From JAYODZ01 sp965662735 (GTDB lineage: Bacteria; Pseudomonadota; Alphaproteobacteria; RS24): DNA of 64,000 nt. Each line of letters starts with the position of its first letter. The stretch's first letter is position 1. The notes beneath the pieces are model-generated. The model did not search any database. It worked only from the letters and a program-made list of their open reading frames with translations, and was not told the DNA's origin. Positions 51,182 through 60,700 of the stretch are shown here, in pieces. The stretch spans positions 1 through 64,000 of the forward strand of contig CBFIIU010000009.1 of the NCBI GenBank assembly GCA_965662735.1, read 5' to 3'. A program made the position numbers and the translations under genes.

Positions 51182-51486
51182 GGTCGCGCGTCGTAAACCT
51201 TGAATTCATAGTCAATGCTGAGCTCGATGAGCCGACGCCACAAGGGCTCTGCTATGTTGCGTGACAGGCCATGCTTTTCAGCCAGTTCAAGAACATGGGC
51301 GACGACTTCTTCGATCCGGTCATGATCGATAATGTCGTCGCGTGACGGCTTGACGAGCCCCGCTTGATGCACGAGCTGCTGACGTTGCGCCAATAATGCG
51401 ACGATTTGTGAATCAAGCGCATCAATGTCTTCGCGAATGGATGCCATTTCGGGGCAGGGTAAGGCAACGCGCGGGCGGTTTGGCAT
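51178..51486 (-). CDS. Chorismate mutase family protein (AroQ)
   Basis: About 102 residues from ATG 51486 (GAGAGA upstream); the frame extends to 51555. The AroQ helix has IREDIDALDSQIVALLAQRQQLVHQAGLVK, with the Arg, Arg and Lys of the chorismate site in place. It converts chorismate to prephenate for Phe/Tyr synthesis, or, as in PchB, isochorismate to salicylate. Small stand-alone type; no adjacent aromatic amino-acid genes to decide. Confidence 0.82.
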   Translation of the reverse strand: MPNRPRVALPCPEMASIREDIDALDSQIVALLAQRQQLVHQAGLVKPSRDDIIDHDRIEEVVAHVLELAEKHGLSRNIAEPLWRRLIELSIDYEFKVYDARP

Positions 51487-51676
51487 GTGAATGTCTCTCA
51501 CTGTGTTAGCGGGCATTGGTGGAGTTTGTAGACCTCGCCCCATCCATTTCTTCAAAAAGCTCTTGTCTTTTTATATAGGGTGCTATAAGCACAAGTCAAA
51601 TTTGTAAAACTATTTAATCTACATTTAATTATAGTACAATTAAAAAATTAGACGTTAAGAAGAGAGCGAGCAAAAA

Positions 51677-52726
51677 ATGTCATCGACGATCACCGAAACC
51701 GATGTAGTGATTATAGGCGCCGGCCCTGTTGGGTTGTTTGCCGTGTTTGAACTGGGCTTGCTCGATATGAAAGCGCATCTGATCGATATTCTCGATCGCC
51801 CCGGCGGGCAATGTGCGGAACTATATCCTGAAAAGCCGATTTACGACATTCCAGGCATGCCCGAAGTCAGTGGACAAGCCTTGGTCGACCAGCTGATGGA
51901 ACAGGCGGCGCCGTTTAATCCCGTTTTTCATTTAAATCGCATGGTCACATCTGTGCAAAAAATTGATGATCATGTGTGGGAAGTCACCACAGACGAGAAT
52001 GATGTTTTTCGCGCAAAGGTGGTCGTGATTGCGGCCGGTGGCGGCAGTTTCCAGCCGAAAAAACCGCCGATTCCTGGCATTGAAGAATATGAGCAAAGCC
52101 AGTCCTCAATTGGCACAGGCGTGCATTATGCGGTGCGCAAAATGGAAGCATTCCGCGATCAAGATATTCTTATCTCGGGAGGTGGCGACTCGGCGCTGGA
52201 TTGGGTGCTCAATCTGCAGCCTATTGCGCGCTCGATGACTTTGGTGCATCGCCGCGACGAGTTTCGGGCAGCGCCTGATAGCGTTAATAAAATGCGCGCG
52301 CTTGTTGCTGCGGGAGACGTTAATTTACACATCGGACAAATTACCGAATTATTGGGCGATCACGGTGAACTCGCGGGGGCACGGCTGAAAACCAAAGAGG
52401 GCGAAATGGTGGACCTCACCTGCTCTTCATTTTTGCCGTTTTTTGGGCTCACAATGAAATTGGGTCCGATCGCGGATTGGGGCCTCAACTTGACCGAAAA
52501 CTTAATTTCAGTCGACACCGCACGCTTTGCCACTGATCAAGACGGCATTTATGCGATTGGCGATATCAACACGTATCCTGGCAAGTTGAAGCTCATCTTG
52601 AGCGGCTTCCATGAAGCTGCACTGATGGCCCATGATGCTTTTAAGCGCGTGCATCCGGATCAGAAATTGACCTTCCAATACACAACATCGAGCACGCAGC
52701 TACAGAAAAAACTCGGCGTTCAATAA
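51677..52726 (+). CDS. Ferredoxin-NADP reductase, thioredoxin-reductase-like
   Basis: A 349-residue flavoprotein with FAD motif IIGAGPVGLFAVFE and NADPH motif ISGGGDSALDWVLNL. The redox-active CxxC of thioredoxin reductase is missing, as in TrxR-like ferredoxin-NADP reductases. It moves electrons between NADPH and ferredoxin or flavodoxin. The upstream 190 bases are very AT-rich, suggesting a promoter. The ferredoxin at 50861 is the obvious partner. Confidence 0.9.
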   Translation: MSSTITETDVVIIGAGPVGLFAVFELGLLDMKAHLIDILDRPGGQCAELYPEKPIYDIPGMPEVSGQALVDQLMEQAAPFNPVFHLNRMVTSVQKIDDHVWEVTTDENDVFRAKVVVIAAGGGSFQPKKPPIPGIEEYEQSQSSIGTGVHYAVRKMEAFRDQDILISGGGDSALDWVLNLQPIARSMTLVHRRDEFRAAPDSVNKMRALVAAGDVNLHIGQITELLGDHGELAGARLKTKEGEMVDLTCSSFLPFFGLTMKLGPIADWGLNLTENLISVDTARFATDQDGIYAIGDINTYPGKLKLILSGFHEAALMAHDAFKRVHPDQKLTFQYTTSSTQLQKKLGVQ

Positions 52727-52730
52727 GCCG

Positions 52731-53297
52731 TTAGGCATTGTCGTCGGTCACGTGGTTAATGCTGATTTGAAGATAGGCATAGCCTGTCCATAAGGTCATG
52801 AGGGCGGCAATCCACAGCAACGCCAGTCCAATTTCCCAGGCGAGCGCCAACACACCGATTCCGGCGGGGACGGAGAGCAAAAAGCCAATGGCCACCATCT
52901 GGATCACCGTTTTGAGCTTGGCTAAACCTGTGACAGGGAGCGCGACGCGCGACTCCATTAAAAACTCACGAAGACCAGAGACCAAAAGCTCGCGACATAA
53001 AATGATAATGGCTGCGACCACATGAATGCCGGCAATGGATTGGTCGGCCACTAATATCAATAAAGCGGTGCCCACCATCAGCTTGTCGGCAATCGGATCC
53101 AGCATTCGTCCGAGTGTTGATTGCTGGTTCAGACGTCGTGCTAAATAGCCATCGAAAAAGTCAGAAATGCCGGCAATCGTGAAAATGGTGACAGCCGCCC
53201 AATCCCCAAAATTTCCAGGTACCCAATGACAAAGGTAAAGCGCTGGGATGAGCGCAATCCTAAAAAGCGTGATCATATTTGGAATAGAATTGGCCAT
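52731..53297 (-). CDS. pgsA: CDP-diacylglycerol-glycerol-3-phosphate 3-phosphatidyltransferase
   Basis: About 188 residues from ATG 53297, chosen because GAGGGG lies eight bases before it; a GTG at 53306 is in frame. The CDP-alcohol phosphotransferase motif DGYLARRLNQQSTLGRMLDPIAD matches DGx2ARx8Gx3Dx3D. It forms phosphatidylglycerol phosphate in the inner membrane. It follows uvrC by 37 bases, a pairing common in alphaproteobacteria. Confidence 0.93.
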   Translation of the reverse strand: MANSIPNMITLFRIALIPALYLCHWVPGNFGDWAAVTIFTIAGISDFFDGYLARRLNQQSTLGRMLDPIADKLMVGTALLILVADQSIAGIHVVAAIIILCRELLVSGLREFLMESRVALPVTGLAKLKTVIQMVAIGFLLSVPAGIGVLALAWEIGLALLWIAALMTLWTGYAYLQISINHVTDDNA

Positions 53298-53334
53298 GTT
53301 CAGCACCCCTCACAGTCTGACAACGGGACCGCCC

Positions 53335-55245
53335 TTAATCGGCGTTCCCGTGAAAGTGATCATATATTCGTTGGGCGATTCGTGCACTAATTCCGTCGAC
53401 TTTTTCTAAATCGTGAATAGCGGCCTGACCAACGGCTTTGGCGGATCCAAAATGAAAGAGCAGGGCTTTTTTACGCTGCCCGCCAATCCCCGGAATAGAA
53501 TCGAGATTTGTGCTGTGCATGGCTTGGCGGCGCTTTGCCCGATGGCTGCCAATGGCAAAACGGTGCGCTTCATCGCGCAAGCGCTGGAGATAGTATAAAA
53601 CGGGCGAGTTGTGGGGCAGCAAGAAAGAGGGGTGTCCGACCCTAAAAAATTGTTCGCGCCCCGCATTGCGGTCGGGGCCCTTGGCAATCGCCACTAAGGG
53701 AATATCAGTTAAAGATAAAGCCACCAACACCTCATGCGCCGCACTTAATTGTCCACGCCCGCCATCAATGAGAACGAGATCTGGCCGTTTGCTGGGGTCG
53801 AGATCTATCTCTTTCAGAAGCCGCGAAAACCGACGGGTCAGCATGATGCGCATCATGCCGTAATCATCACCGGGCTCGACCTCATCCGCGCCAATGTTGA
53901 ATTTTCGATACTGATTTTTGATGAAGCCTTCGGCACCCGCAACCACCATGCCGCCAATTTGGTGGGTGCCTTGTAGGTGGCTATTGTCGTAAATCTCAAT
54001 TCGTTCGGGTGGGCGGGGGAGCTGAAAGGTTTCCGCAACCCCCTCCAGCACCGCACGTTGGCTCGCCGTTTCAGCAAGATGACGCGCTATCCCCTCGCGC
54101 GCATTTTTCTCTGCATGTTCGCGCAATTGCGCTTTGGCGCCACGTTGAGGGATGGAAATCGATATGCGTGCATTGTTTTTTGAACTCAAGGCCTCGGCGA
54201 GAAGCGCCCGATTGGGAATGTCGATATTGAGAAAAATGTGCTGGGGCACCGTGCGATCGTTATAAAATTGTCCCATAAAGGCCTCGAGTACGTCGGCCGG
54301 CTCGGCATCGCTGCTGTGTCGCGGAAAAAAGGATCGATTGCCCAAATTTTGATAGGCGCGAAAAAAGAAGACTTGGATGCAACATTGGCCCCCCTCTTTT
54401 GCAATCGCCAGCACATCCGCATCGGCAACGCTTTCCGACTGAATATTATTTTCGGTTTGGATATAGGTGAGAGCTCGAATCCGGTCGCGAGCAATGGCGG
54501 CTTTTTCAAAATTCAGGGATGCGCTGGCCTCCTCCATATTTTGTTGTAGCCTCTCTTGTAGGCTGCGAGATTTTCCGTCGAGAAATGCGCGCGCATCGTC
54601 AACGAGTTGCGTATAGGCTTCTGTACTAATTTCTTGCGTACATGGTGCACTGCATCGTTTGATTTGGTGTAAGAGGCACGGGCGCTGGCGATTGCTCAAG
54701 ACGGAATCAGAGCATGAGCGCAATAGGAAAGCGCGCTGTAAGGTTTTCATCGCTCGGTTAACCGCTGACGCCGAAGCAAAGGGACCAAAGTATTTTCCGG
54801 GACGGCGGTGGCGGCCGCGATGTTTGGTGAGTTGCGGAATGGCATGATCGTCCGCAAGCAAAATATACGGGAACGACTTATCGTCTCGCAGGAGAATATT
54901 AAAGGCGGGCTTAAGCTGTTTGATTAAATTGGCTTCTAACAGCAAAGCGTCGGTTTCAGTGGTTGTGCGGGTGAACTCCATCGCCCGGGTTTGATTAATC
55001 ATTTGTAAAATGCGGTTACTGTGGCCCGTGGGGCGCGTGTAAGCGGTTACGCGATTACGAAGATTTTTGGCCTTCCCAACGTATAACACTTCTTCATTGG
55101 CGCCATACATGCGGTAGACGCCCGGCGCCGCCGGCAATGTTTTGACCTTACTCGCGATCAAAGCATGACCAATTAGGCCCGTAGAAGGGGACGCAGGATC
55201 GTCCACTTCACTGAGATCGGGGTCATGTGAGCGGTGCTCGGTCAC
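53335..55245 (-). CDS. uvrC: Excinuclease ABC subunit C
   Basis: A 636-residue UvrC starting at GTG 55245 (GGAGG upstream). The GIY-YIG nuclease is at about 35-115 (GVYRMYG... VLYVGKAKNLRNRV), the UvrB-binding UVR helix hairpin near ASASLNFEKAAIARDRI, the RNase-H-like endonuclease half around LIDGGRGQLSAA, and C-terminal helix-hairpin-helix motifs (IPGIGGQRKKALL, VDGISARIAQRIYD). It makes both incisions in nucleotide excision repair. Confidence 0.97.
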   Translation of the reverse strand: MTEHRSHDPDLSEVDDPASPSTGLIGHALIASKVKTLPAAPGVYRMYGANEEVLYVGKAKNLRNRVTAYTRPTGHSNRILQMINQTRAMEFTRTTTETDALLLEANLIKQLKPAFNILLRDDKSFPYILLADDHAIPQLTKHRGRHRRPGKYFGPFASASAVNRAMKTLQRAFLLRSCSDSVLSNRQRPCLLHQIKRCSAPCTQEISTEAYTQLVDDARAFLDGKSRSLQERLQQNMEEASASLNFEKAAIARDRIRALTYIQTENNIQSESVADADVLAIAKEGGQCCIQVFFFRAYQNLGNRSFFPRHSSDAEPADVLEAFMGQFYNDRTVPQHIFLNIDIPNRALLAEALSSKNNARISISIPQRGAKAQLREHAEKNAREGIARHLAETASQRAVLEGVAETFQLPRPPERIEIYDNSHLQGTHQIGGMVVAGAEGFIKNQYRKFNIGADEVEPGDDYGMMRIMLTRRFSRLLKEIDLDPSKRPDLVLIDGGRGQLSAAHEVLVALSLTDIPLVAIAKGPDRNAGREQFFRVGHPSFLLPHNSPVLYYLQRLRDEAHRFAIGSHRAKRRQAMHSTNLDSIPGIGGQRKKALLFHFGSAKAVGQAAIHDLEKVDGISARIAQRIYDHFHGNAD

Positions 55246-55629
55246 GGCAGTTATTCGCCTCCTTCATGCAGAACTTTACGTGGTCACCAATGTACCAAAA
55301 AATCTTCACCAGTGCTGTGGATAAGTTTGTGAAAAAAAAACCTGTCCTCGGGACAAGTTATTGATTTCTAATCCAGTCGACCACTTTGCACAAAATTTAA
55401 GCATATTGATTAAACAATTGATTATATTATATAATTTAAAATCAAGATCCTATAAAAATTTTTTTTACTGGTATTTTTGACGCTTTACAAAAATGTAAAA
55501 TTTTGGCAGGCGCCCTGTGCACAACTACGTCTCGTGGTCTTTCGCCGGCTGATCCAAAATATAATTAAAAAACAATATGTTATAAGGAGGTGGGTGCGGC
55601 TAAGACGCGGTTTTCGGCCAAAAATACAG
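55246..55629. other. 384-base intergenic region, AT-rich, with DnaA-box-like sites
   Basis: Contains TGTGGATAA (55316-55324), a perfect DnaA box on the minus orientation, and TGTGAAAAA (55328-55336), matching the degenerate consensus TGTGNAWAA. A further near-match lies at TGTGCACAA. From about 55380 to 55500 the DNA is highly AT-rich. A strong AAGGAGG (55584-55590) is followed only by frames that run antisense to folB. No gene is called. Confidence 0.6.
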
Positions 55630-56049
55630 CTATTGAGGTGCTTGAGAAACCAATTGCCGGCGTTCGATTTCGACGCCAACCCCTGCCGCTGCTGCGATTG
55701 CGTCTGGTTTTTCAATCCGAACCCGCGCCATTAAAATGCGCGGATCTTCCAGAATGTCTTCGGCGATTTGCTCAGCCAAGGTTTCAACCAGGTCAATATG
55801 GCCTTGGGCAAGGCGATCTTGGATGCGCAAAGTCAGCTGTTCGTAGCAGACCGTGTGGGCAATATGTGTGATTGTTTGATCGGTTTCTTGAACAGCCACG
55901 TCGACATTGATCACAATGTTTTGCGGCGTGGCCTTTTCGTGCGCGTGAATTCCAATCCGAGCGCTGAGCTGTAAATCTCGAATGAAAATATGCCGAAGCC
56001 CGCGCTGGGCGCTCGCATAATTAACCACATCTGTTCGTAATTGATTCAC
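55630..56049 (-). CDS. folB: Dihydroneopterin aldolase
   Basis: A 139-residue FolB-family protein from GTG 56049 (GAGATAGAGA upstream). The core HIFIRDLQLSARIGIHAHEKATPQNIVINVD and the ETLAEQIAEDIL helix match. It cleaves dihydroneopterin to 6-hydroxymethyl-dihydropterin for folate. It follows the SDR gene by 29 bases, a folate-linked pair. Confidence 0.9.
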   Translation of the reverse strand: MNQLRTDVVNYASAQRGLRHIFIRDLQLSARIGIHAHEKATPQNIVINVDVAVQETDQTITHIAHTVCYEQLTLRIQDRLAQGHIDLVETLAEQIAEDILEDPRILMARVRIEKPDAIAAAAGVGVEIERRQLVSQAPQ

Positions 56050-56078
56050 GTCTCTATCTCTCTTTTCATCGACCGTGC

Positions 56079-56843
56079 TTACTCATTAATCTCAACAATG
56101 TCAGGCGTTTTCCAGGCTAGATGTTGCCCGCCATCGAGGGCAATCATTTGTCCCGTCATAGCAGGTGCCGAGAGAATGAAGCGGACGGCGTGAACAATGT
56201 CGTCCGGCTGCGCGCCGTAAGACAAGGGAACCAGTGAAGCCTGTTTCTCGAAATCAGCAATCGACTGGCGTGGATTAGGCAAAGTAGGGCCGGGGCCAAT
56301 CGCATTGACGCGGATCTGCTTGTCAGCCAGCGCTTGGGCAAAAGTTTGTGTGAGCGTCCATAAGCCGGTCTTGGACACGGTATAGCTGATAAAGTCGGGG
56401 TTCAGCCGCCAAATACGCTGATCGATAATATTGATGATCGCGTCCCCTGCTTCAGCTTGATGTGCGAAGTCCTGCATTAAAAAAGCAGGCGCCTGCAAAT
56501 TTGTTGTGAGATGGGCTTCCCATGAGGAGGGGCTGACTGTTCCAACGGTATCGCGTTCAAAAAGTGAGGCATTGTTAATTAAAAGACCCAGAGGGCCCAA
56601 ATCTTCTCGGCATCGCGCCACCAAGTTTCCAACTTCTTGAATTTGGCTGAGATCGGCCTGCAAAAGAGCCGCGCGGCCGCCGCGCGCCGCGATCTCGGTC
56701 GCCAGCGCTTCCGCATCTTCGGTGGACTGATGATAGTGGATGCCAATGTGCCAGCCATCATCCGCCAGTCCCAAAGCGAGGGCTCGGCCGATGCGCTTGC
56801 TGGCACCTGTGATTAAGGCGGCTTTAGGCGATGATCCGGTCAT
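56079..56843 (-). CDS. SDR oxidoreductase, FolM-like pteridine reductase
   Basis: A 254-residue short-chain dehydrogenase. NAD(P) motif TGASKRIGRALALGL at about 13-27, with an Arg following the glycines that fits NADPH; catalytic Tyr and Lys in YTVSKTGLW. IIDQRIWRLNPDF is typical of FolM/PTR1-like pteridine reductases. Position just upstream of folB supports a role in reduced pterin or folate. General SDR is the fallback. Confidence 0.78.
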   Translation of the reverse strand: MTGSSPKAALITGASKRIGRALALGLADDGWHIGIHYHQSTEDAEALATEIAARGGRAALLQADLSQIQEVGNLVARCREDLGPLGLLINNASLFERDTVGTVSPSSWEAHLTTNLQAPAFLMQDFAHQAEAGDAIINIIDQRIWRLNPDFISYTVSKTGLWTLTQTFAQALADKQIRVNAIGPGPTLPNPRQSIADFEKQASLVPLSYGAQPDDIVHAVRFILSAPAMTGQMIALDGGQHLAWKTPDIVEINE

Positions 56844-56897
56844 GGCTAGTGTGTAGCAGAAGTGAACCTGCGAGCAAATGATTTTGCGCTTTCGGCA

Positions 56898-56960
56898 ATG
56901 CTGGCCTGTGATGCTGGCCTGTGATGCGGGTACTGTGATGCCGGCCTGTGATGCGGGCCC
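56898..56960. repeat. Degenerate 13-14 bp tandem repeat
   Basis: Four to five units of the form ATGCTGGCCTGTG (56898-56910, 56911-56923, a variant from 56924, then 56938-56950), between the SDR gene and the uvrB stop. Confidence 0.75.
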
Positions 56961-57001
56961 GCATTTCAGAGGCGCGGCTGATGATTTCGTGTTGGATGGG
57001 G

Positions 57002-59239
57002 TTAGGGGTGGCTGGTGCGTCGGGAGCTCGGGCGCGCTTTTTTCTTGCGTGGGTTAGCGTGCTGCGTGTCAGCTCGTTGGTCGTCAATATCGCTTTGGCG
57101 GGCATAGGGGTTATCGGCGACAATCAGCTCTGTTTCTTGTAAGCGTCGAATTTCATCGCGGAGCCGGGCAGCGGTCTCAAATTCAAGATCTGCCGCCGCT
57201 TCGCGCATTTGTTTATCGAGCATATCAATATGCGCCCGCAAATTATCTCCAATGAGTGGACGCCCGTCTTCCGCCATGCCCTCCAAAACCCGATAAGGTT
57301 CATTAGCGAGGCTAGCCATGGGCGCAGCCATCCCTTCAATGATGTCGTTCACGCCCTTTTTAATACCGGTTGGAACAATGCCATGGGCTTCATTATAGGC
57401 GAGCTGCCGTTGCCGCCGTCTCTCGGTTTCACTTAATGCGCGCTCCATGGAGCCGGTGATTTTATCGGCGTAAAGAATGACCCGGCCTTCGACATTTCGG
57501 GCGGCCCGACCAATGGTCTGGATCAAAGACGTTTCCGAGCGCAAAAAGCCTTCCTTATCGGCATCGAGAATTGCCACCAGCGCGCATTCCGGAATGTCGA
57601 GCCCTTCGCGTAGTAAGTTAATGCCAATCAAAATATCAAAAACACCCAAGCGCAAATCGCGAACGATCTCGATGCGCTCGAGCGTATCAATATCTGAATG
57701 CATATAGCGCACGCGCAAGCCCTGCTCATGCATGTAATCTGTCAGGTCTTCGGCCATTTTCTTGGTGAGAGTTGTAACCAATATGCGATGATTGCGTTTA
57801 ATGATCTCATGGCATTCGCTCAATAAATCATCGACTTGATTTCGGGCGGGCCGGATCTCGCATTCAGGGTCGATCAGCCCTGTTGGCCGAATAACTTGCT
57901 CGACAAACACGCCATCGGCCGCCTCCATCTCCCAAGGCCCTGGTGTCGCCGAAACAAAAACAGTTTGCGGGCGCATCAGGTCCCATTCCTCAAACCGTAA
58001 AGGTCGATTATCGACACAGCTTGGTAGCCGGAAACCATGTTCCGCCAAAACCGATTTGCGACGAAAGTCGCCGCGAAACATGCCGCCGAGTTGAGGAACG
58101 CTGACATGGCTCTCATCGACGAACACGATCGCATTATCTGGTAAATATTCAAAAAGTGTGGGCGGCGGTTCGCCAGCCTTGCGCCCTGTCAGATAGCGCG
58201 AATAGTTCTCAATGCCCGCACAACTGCCGGTCGCTTCCAGCATTTCGATATCATATAGCGTTCTTTGTTCGAGCCGTTGTGCCTCGAGTAATCGACCCGC
58301 TGCTTCGAACTGCTCGAGCCGTGCGGTGAGGTCTGTCCGTATTTGGTTCACGGCTTGCTTGACCGTTGGGCCAGGAATGACGTAGTGCGAATTGGCATAG
58401 ACGCGAAGGCGGTCGAGCGCCGCCTTTTTTTCTCCCGTTAGGGGGTCAATTTCGGACAGGCTATCAATTTCGTCTCCGAATAATTCAATGCGCCAGGCTC
58501 GGTCTTCATAGTGGGCTGGAAACAGCTCGATCGTATCTCCCCGTACCCGAAAATCGCCTCGGGCGAAGCCCAGATCATTTCGGCGATATTGCAACGCCAC
58601 TAAATCAGCAAGCAGTTGCTGGCGCGGATAGCTATTGCCGCGCTTCATTTCAAAGGTCATCGCCGAATAGCTCTCGACCGAGCCGATACCATAAATACAG
58701 GATACGGAGGCGACGATGATGACATCGTCGCGTTCGAGCAAGGCGCGTGTTGCGGCATGTCGCATGCGGTCAATTTGCTCGTTAATATTGCTCTCTTTTT
58801 CGATATAGGTATCGGTGCGTGGCACATAGGCTTCAGGCTGATAATAGTCGTAATAGGAGACAAAATACTCAACGGCGTTATTCGGAAAAAAACCTTTAAA
58901 TTCGCCATAAAGCTGGGCGGCCAGGGTCTTGTTGGGCGCCAATATCAGGGCAGGGCGGCCGGTTTGGGCGATGACCTTTGCCATTGTGAAGGTTTTGCCT
59001 GAGCCTGTTACGCCCAGCAGAACTTGATTGCGCTCTTGCGCCGCCAAGCCGCCAATTAACTCTCGAATAGCAGTGGGCTGATCGCCATTCGGCTCAAACG
59101 GCGCTTGAAAATCGAAATCAATGCCGCCTTCGAGCTTATCATGGAGCGCCGTCTTTTGCGGAACAAAGGCAGCCAATTGGGCCTTTGTTAGGCCGGGTTC
59201 ATCGATCGGCGGTAAGGGGGAGGCTAGGGGAGACGCCAT
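57002..59239 (-). CDS. uvrB: Excinuclease ABC subunit B
   Basis: A 745-residue UvrB helicase. Walker A GVTGSGKTFTMAKV, beta-hairpin region SYYDYYQPEAYVP, DEAD-like VDESHVS, helicase motif VI QTIGRAARN, and the C-terminal UVR domain LDKQMREAAADLEFETAARLRDEI that binds UvrC. About 70 residues longer than the E. coli protein, with an N-terminal extension of about 50 residues and a basic tail (HANPRKKKARPSSRR). It verifies damage after UvrA. No SOS box is seen upstream. Confidence 0.97.
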   Translation of the reverse strand: MASPLASPLPPIDEPGLTKAQLAAFVPQKTALHDKLEGGIDFDFQAPFEPNGDQPTAIRELIGGLAAQERNQVLLGVTGSGKTFTMAKVIAQTGRPALILAPNKTLAAQLYGEFKGFFPNNAVEYFVSYYDYYQPEAYVPRTDTYIEKESNINEQIDRMRHAATRALLERDDVIIVASVSCIYGIGSVESYSAMTFEMKRGNSYPRQQLLADLVALQYRRNDLGFARGDFRVRGDTIELFPAHYEDRAWRIELFGDEIDSLSEIDPLTGEKKAALDRLRVYANSHYVIPGPTVKQAVNQIRTDLTARLEQFEAAGRLLEAQRLEQRTLYDIEMLEATGSCAGIENYSRYLTGRKAGEPPPTLFEYLPDNAIVFVDESHVSVPQLGGMFRGDFRRKSVLAEHGFRLPSCVDNRPLRFEEWDLMRPQTVFVSATPGPWEMEAADGVFVEQVIRPTGLIDPECEIRPARNQVDDLLSECHEIIKRNHRILVTTLTKKMAEDLTDYMHEQGLRVRYMHSDIDTLERIEIVRDLRLGVFDILIGINLLREGLDIPECALVAILDADKEGFLRSETSLIQTIGRAARNVEGRVILYADKITGSMERALSETERRRQRQLAYNEAHGIVPTGIKKGVNDIIEGMAAPMASLANEPYRVLEGMAEDGRPLIGDNLRAHIDMLDKQMREAAADLEFETAARLRDEIRRLQETELIVADNPYARQSDIDDQRADTQHANPRKKKARPSSRRTSHP

Positions 59240-59430
59240 TTAAAACTCATTTGGAATGTCCATGGAAGCGCCAGTAAACCACAGCGGCCGAGCGATCGCT
59301 AGTCCAGCGACGCGCTTTGTCTCTTGTCCAAAATGTGAGGGCAACAAATCGATCCAAGCTGCATCTCGGCGGTTGAATCGTATCTTGGCTCGGGATATGT
59401 TGCCACGGCTTTCTAACCATAGGAGTAAGC

Positions 59431-60633
59431 ATGTCCTTCATCGCCGATAGTCTTTCACGCGTTCAACCCTCTGCCACCATCGCCGTGACCCAAAAAGCCC
59501 GTCAGTTGAAGGCGGAAGGGCGCGATGTGATTGGCTTAGGAGCGGGCGAGCCCGACTTCGATACGCCTGAAAATATAAAAGAGGCAGCCATTGACGCGAT
59601 CCGTCGAGGGGAGACGAAATATACGGATGTGACGGGCATCCCCGAGTTGAAAAAGGCGATCGCCGCGAAATTCGCGCGCGAGAATAATCTGACCTATGCG
59701 CCTGAGCAGTGCTATGTCGCCCCCGGCGGCAAGCCGATTATTTATAACGCGATGATGGCGACGCTGAATCCAGGCGATGAAGTCATCATTCCAGCTCCCT
59801 ATTGGGTGAGCTATCCCGATATTGTTAACCTCGCCGGCGGAACGCCCGTGATTGTCGAGGCGACCGCTGAGCATGGGTTTAAATTGCAAGCGGATGTTTT
59901 AGAAGCGGCGATCACGCCCAAAACAAAGTGGCTGATTTTTAATTCTCCGTCCAACCCCACAGGGGCAGCTTATACGCGTGAGGAATTAAAACCTCTGACC
60001 GATGTGCTCTTGCGGCACCCGCATGTCTGGGTTCTCACGGACGATATGTATGAGCATTTGACCTATGGCGATTTCACATTTGTCACGCCAGCTGAAGTAG
60101 AACCTCAACTCTATGATCGGACGCTGACGATGAATGGTGTCTCGAAAGCCTATGCGATGACCGGATGGCGGATTGGATATTGTGCGGGCCCTGCGGCGCT
60201 GATCTCTGCGATGGCGAAAATTCAATCGCAATCGACCTCAAACCCAACCTCGATTAGTCAATGGGCTGCTGTTGAGGCGCTGAACGGTCCGCAAGATTAT
60301 ATTGCGCAGAGCAATGCAGTTTTTGTTCGGCGTCGGGATATGGTGGTGGACATGTTGAACGCGGCCGAAGGCATTCAATGTGCGACCCCTGAAGGGGCAT
60401 TTTATGTCTATCCGTCTTGCGCGGGCTGTATCGGCAAAACCACGAAGTCGGGTGTGACACTTCAGTCAGATGAAGATTTCGCGACAGCTCTTCTCGAGGA
60501 AGAGGGGGTTGCTGTGGTGCATGGCGCGGCATTTGGGTTATCACCCTTTTTCCGCATCAGCTATGCAACGTCAGACGAAAATTTGCGCGAAGCATGCTCC
60601 CGCATTCAGCGCTTCTGCGCGAATCTGTCCTAA
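59431..60633 (+). CDS. Aspartate/prephenate-type class I aminotransferase
   Basis: A 400-residue fold-I PLP enzyme. Motifs are GAGEPDFDTPENI, SPSNPTG and the PLP Lys in MNGVSKAYAMTGWRIGY (about 239). It matches bacterial class Ib aspartate aminotransferases, which in alphaproteobacteria may also use prephenate. Transfers the amino group between aspartate and 2-oxoglutarate. TAGGAGTAAGC precedes the ATG. Confidence 0.9.
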   Translation: MSFIADSLSRVQPSATIAVTQKARQLKAEGRDVIGLGAGEPDFDTPENIKEAAIDAIRRGETKYTDVTGIPELKKAIAAKFARENNLTYAPEQCYVAPGGKPIIYNAMMATLNPGDEVIIPAPYWVSYPDIVNLAGGTPVIVEATAEHGFKLQADVLEAAITPKTKWLIFNSPSNPTGAAYTREELKPLTDVLLRHPHVWVLTDDMYEHLTYGDFTFVTPAEVEPQLYDRTLTMNGVSKAYAMTGWRIGYCAGPAALISAMAKIQSQSTSNPTSISQWAAVEALNGPQDYIAQSNAVFVRRRDMVVDMLNAAEGIQCATPEGAFYVYPSCAGCIGKTTKSGVTLQSDEDFATALLEEEGVAVVHGAAFGLSPFFRISYATSDENLREACSRIQRFCANLS

Positions 60634-60668
60634 CTCTGATCTGAGATGAGCGCGCTTTTCCGCTGGCT

Positions 60669-60700
60669 TATCGGCTCGTCTATCGGCTCGTCTATCGGCC
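60669..60700. repeat. 12-bp tandem repeat at a gene end
   Basis: TATCGGCTCGTC occurs at 60669-60680 and 60681-60692, followed by TATCGGCC. It overlaps the stop codon region of the VWA gene, which ends at 60692. Confidence 0.8.

Noticed and set aside
55397..55413. CtrA-like TTAA pair (TTAA-N9-TTAA)
   Set aside because: The spacing is nine, not the seven bases of CtrA sites.
55477..55871. Frames following a strong AAGGAGG near 55584
   Set aside because: They run antisense through most of folB and have no family resemblance; the ribosome-site-like motif is probably chance.
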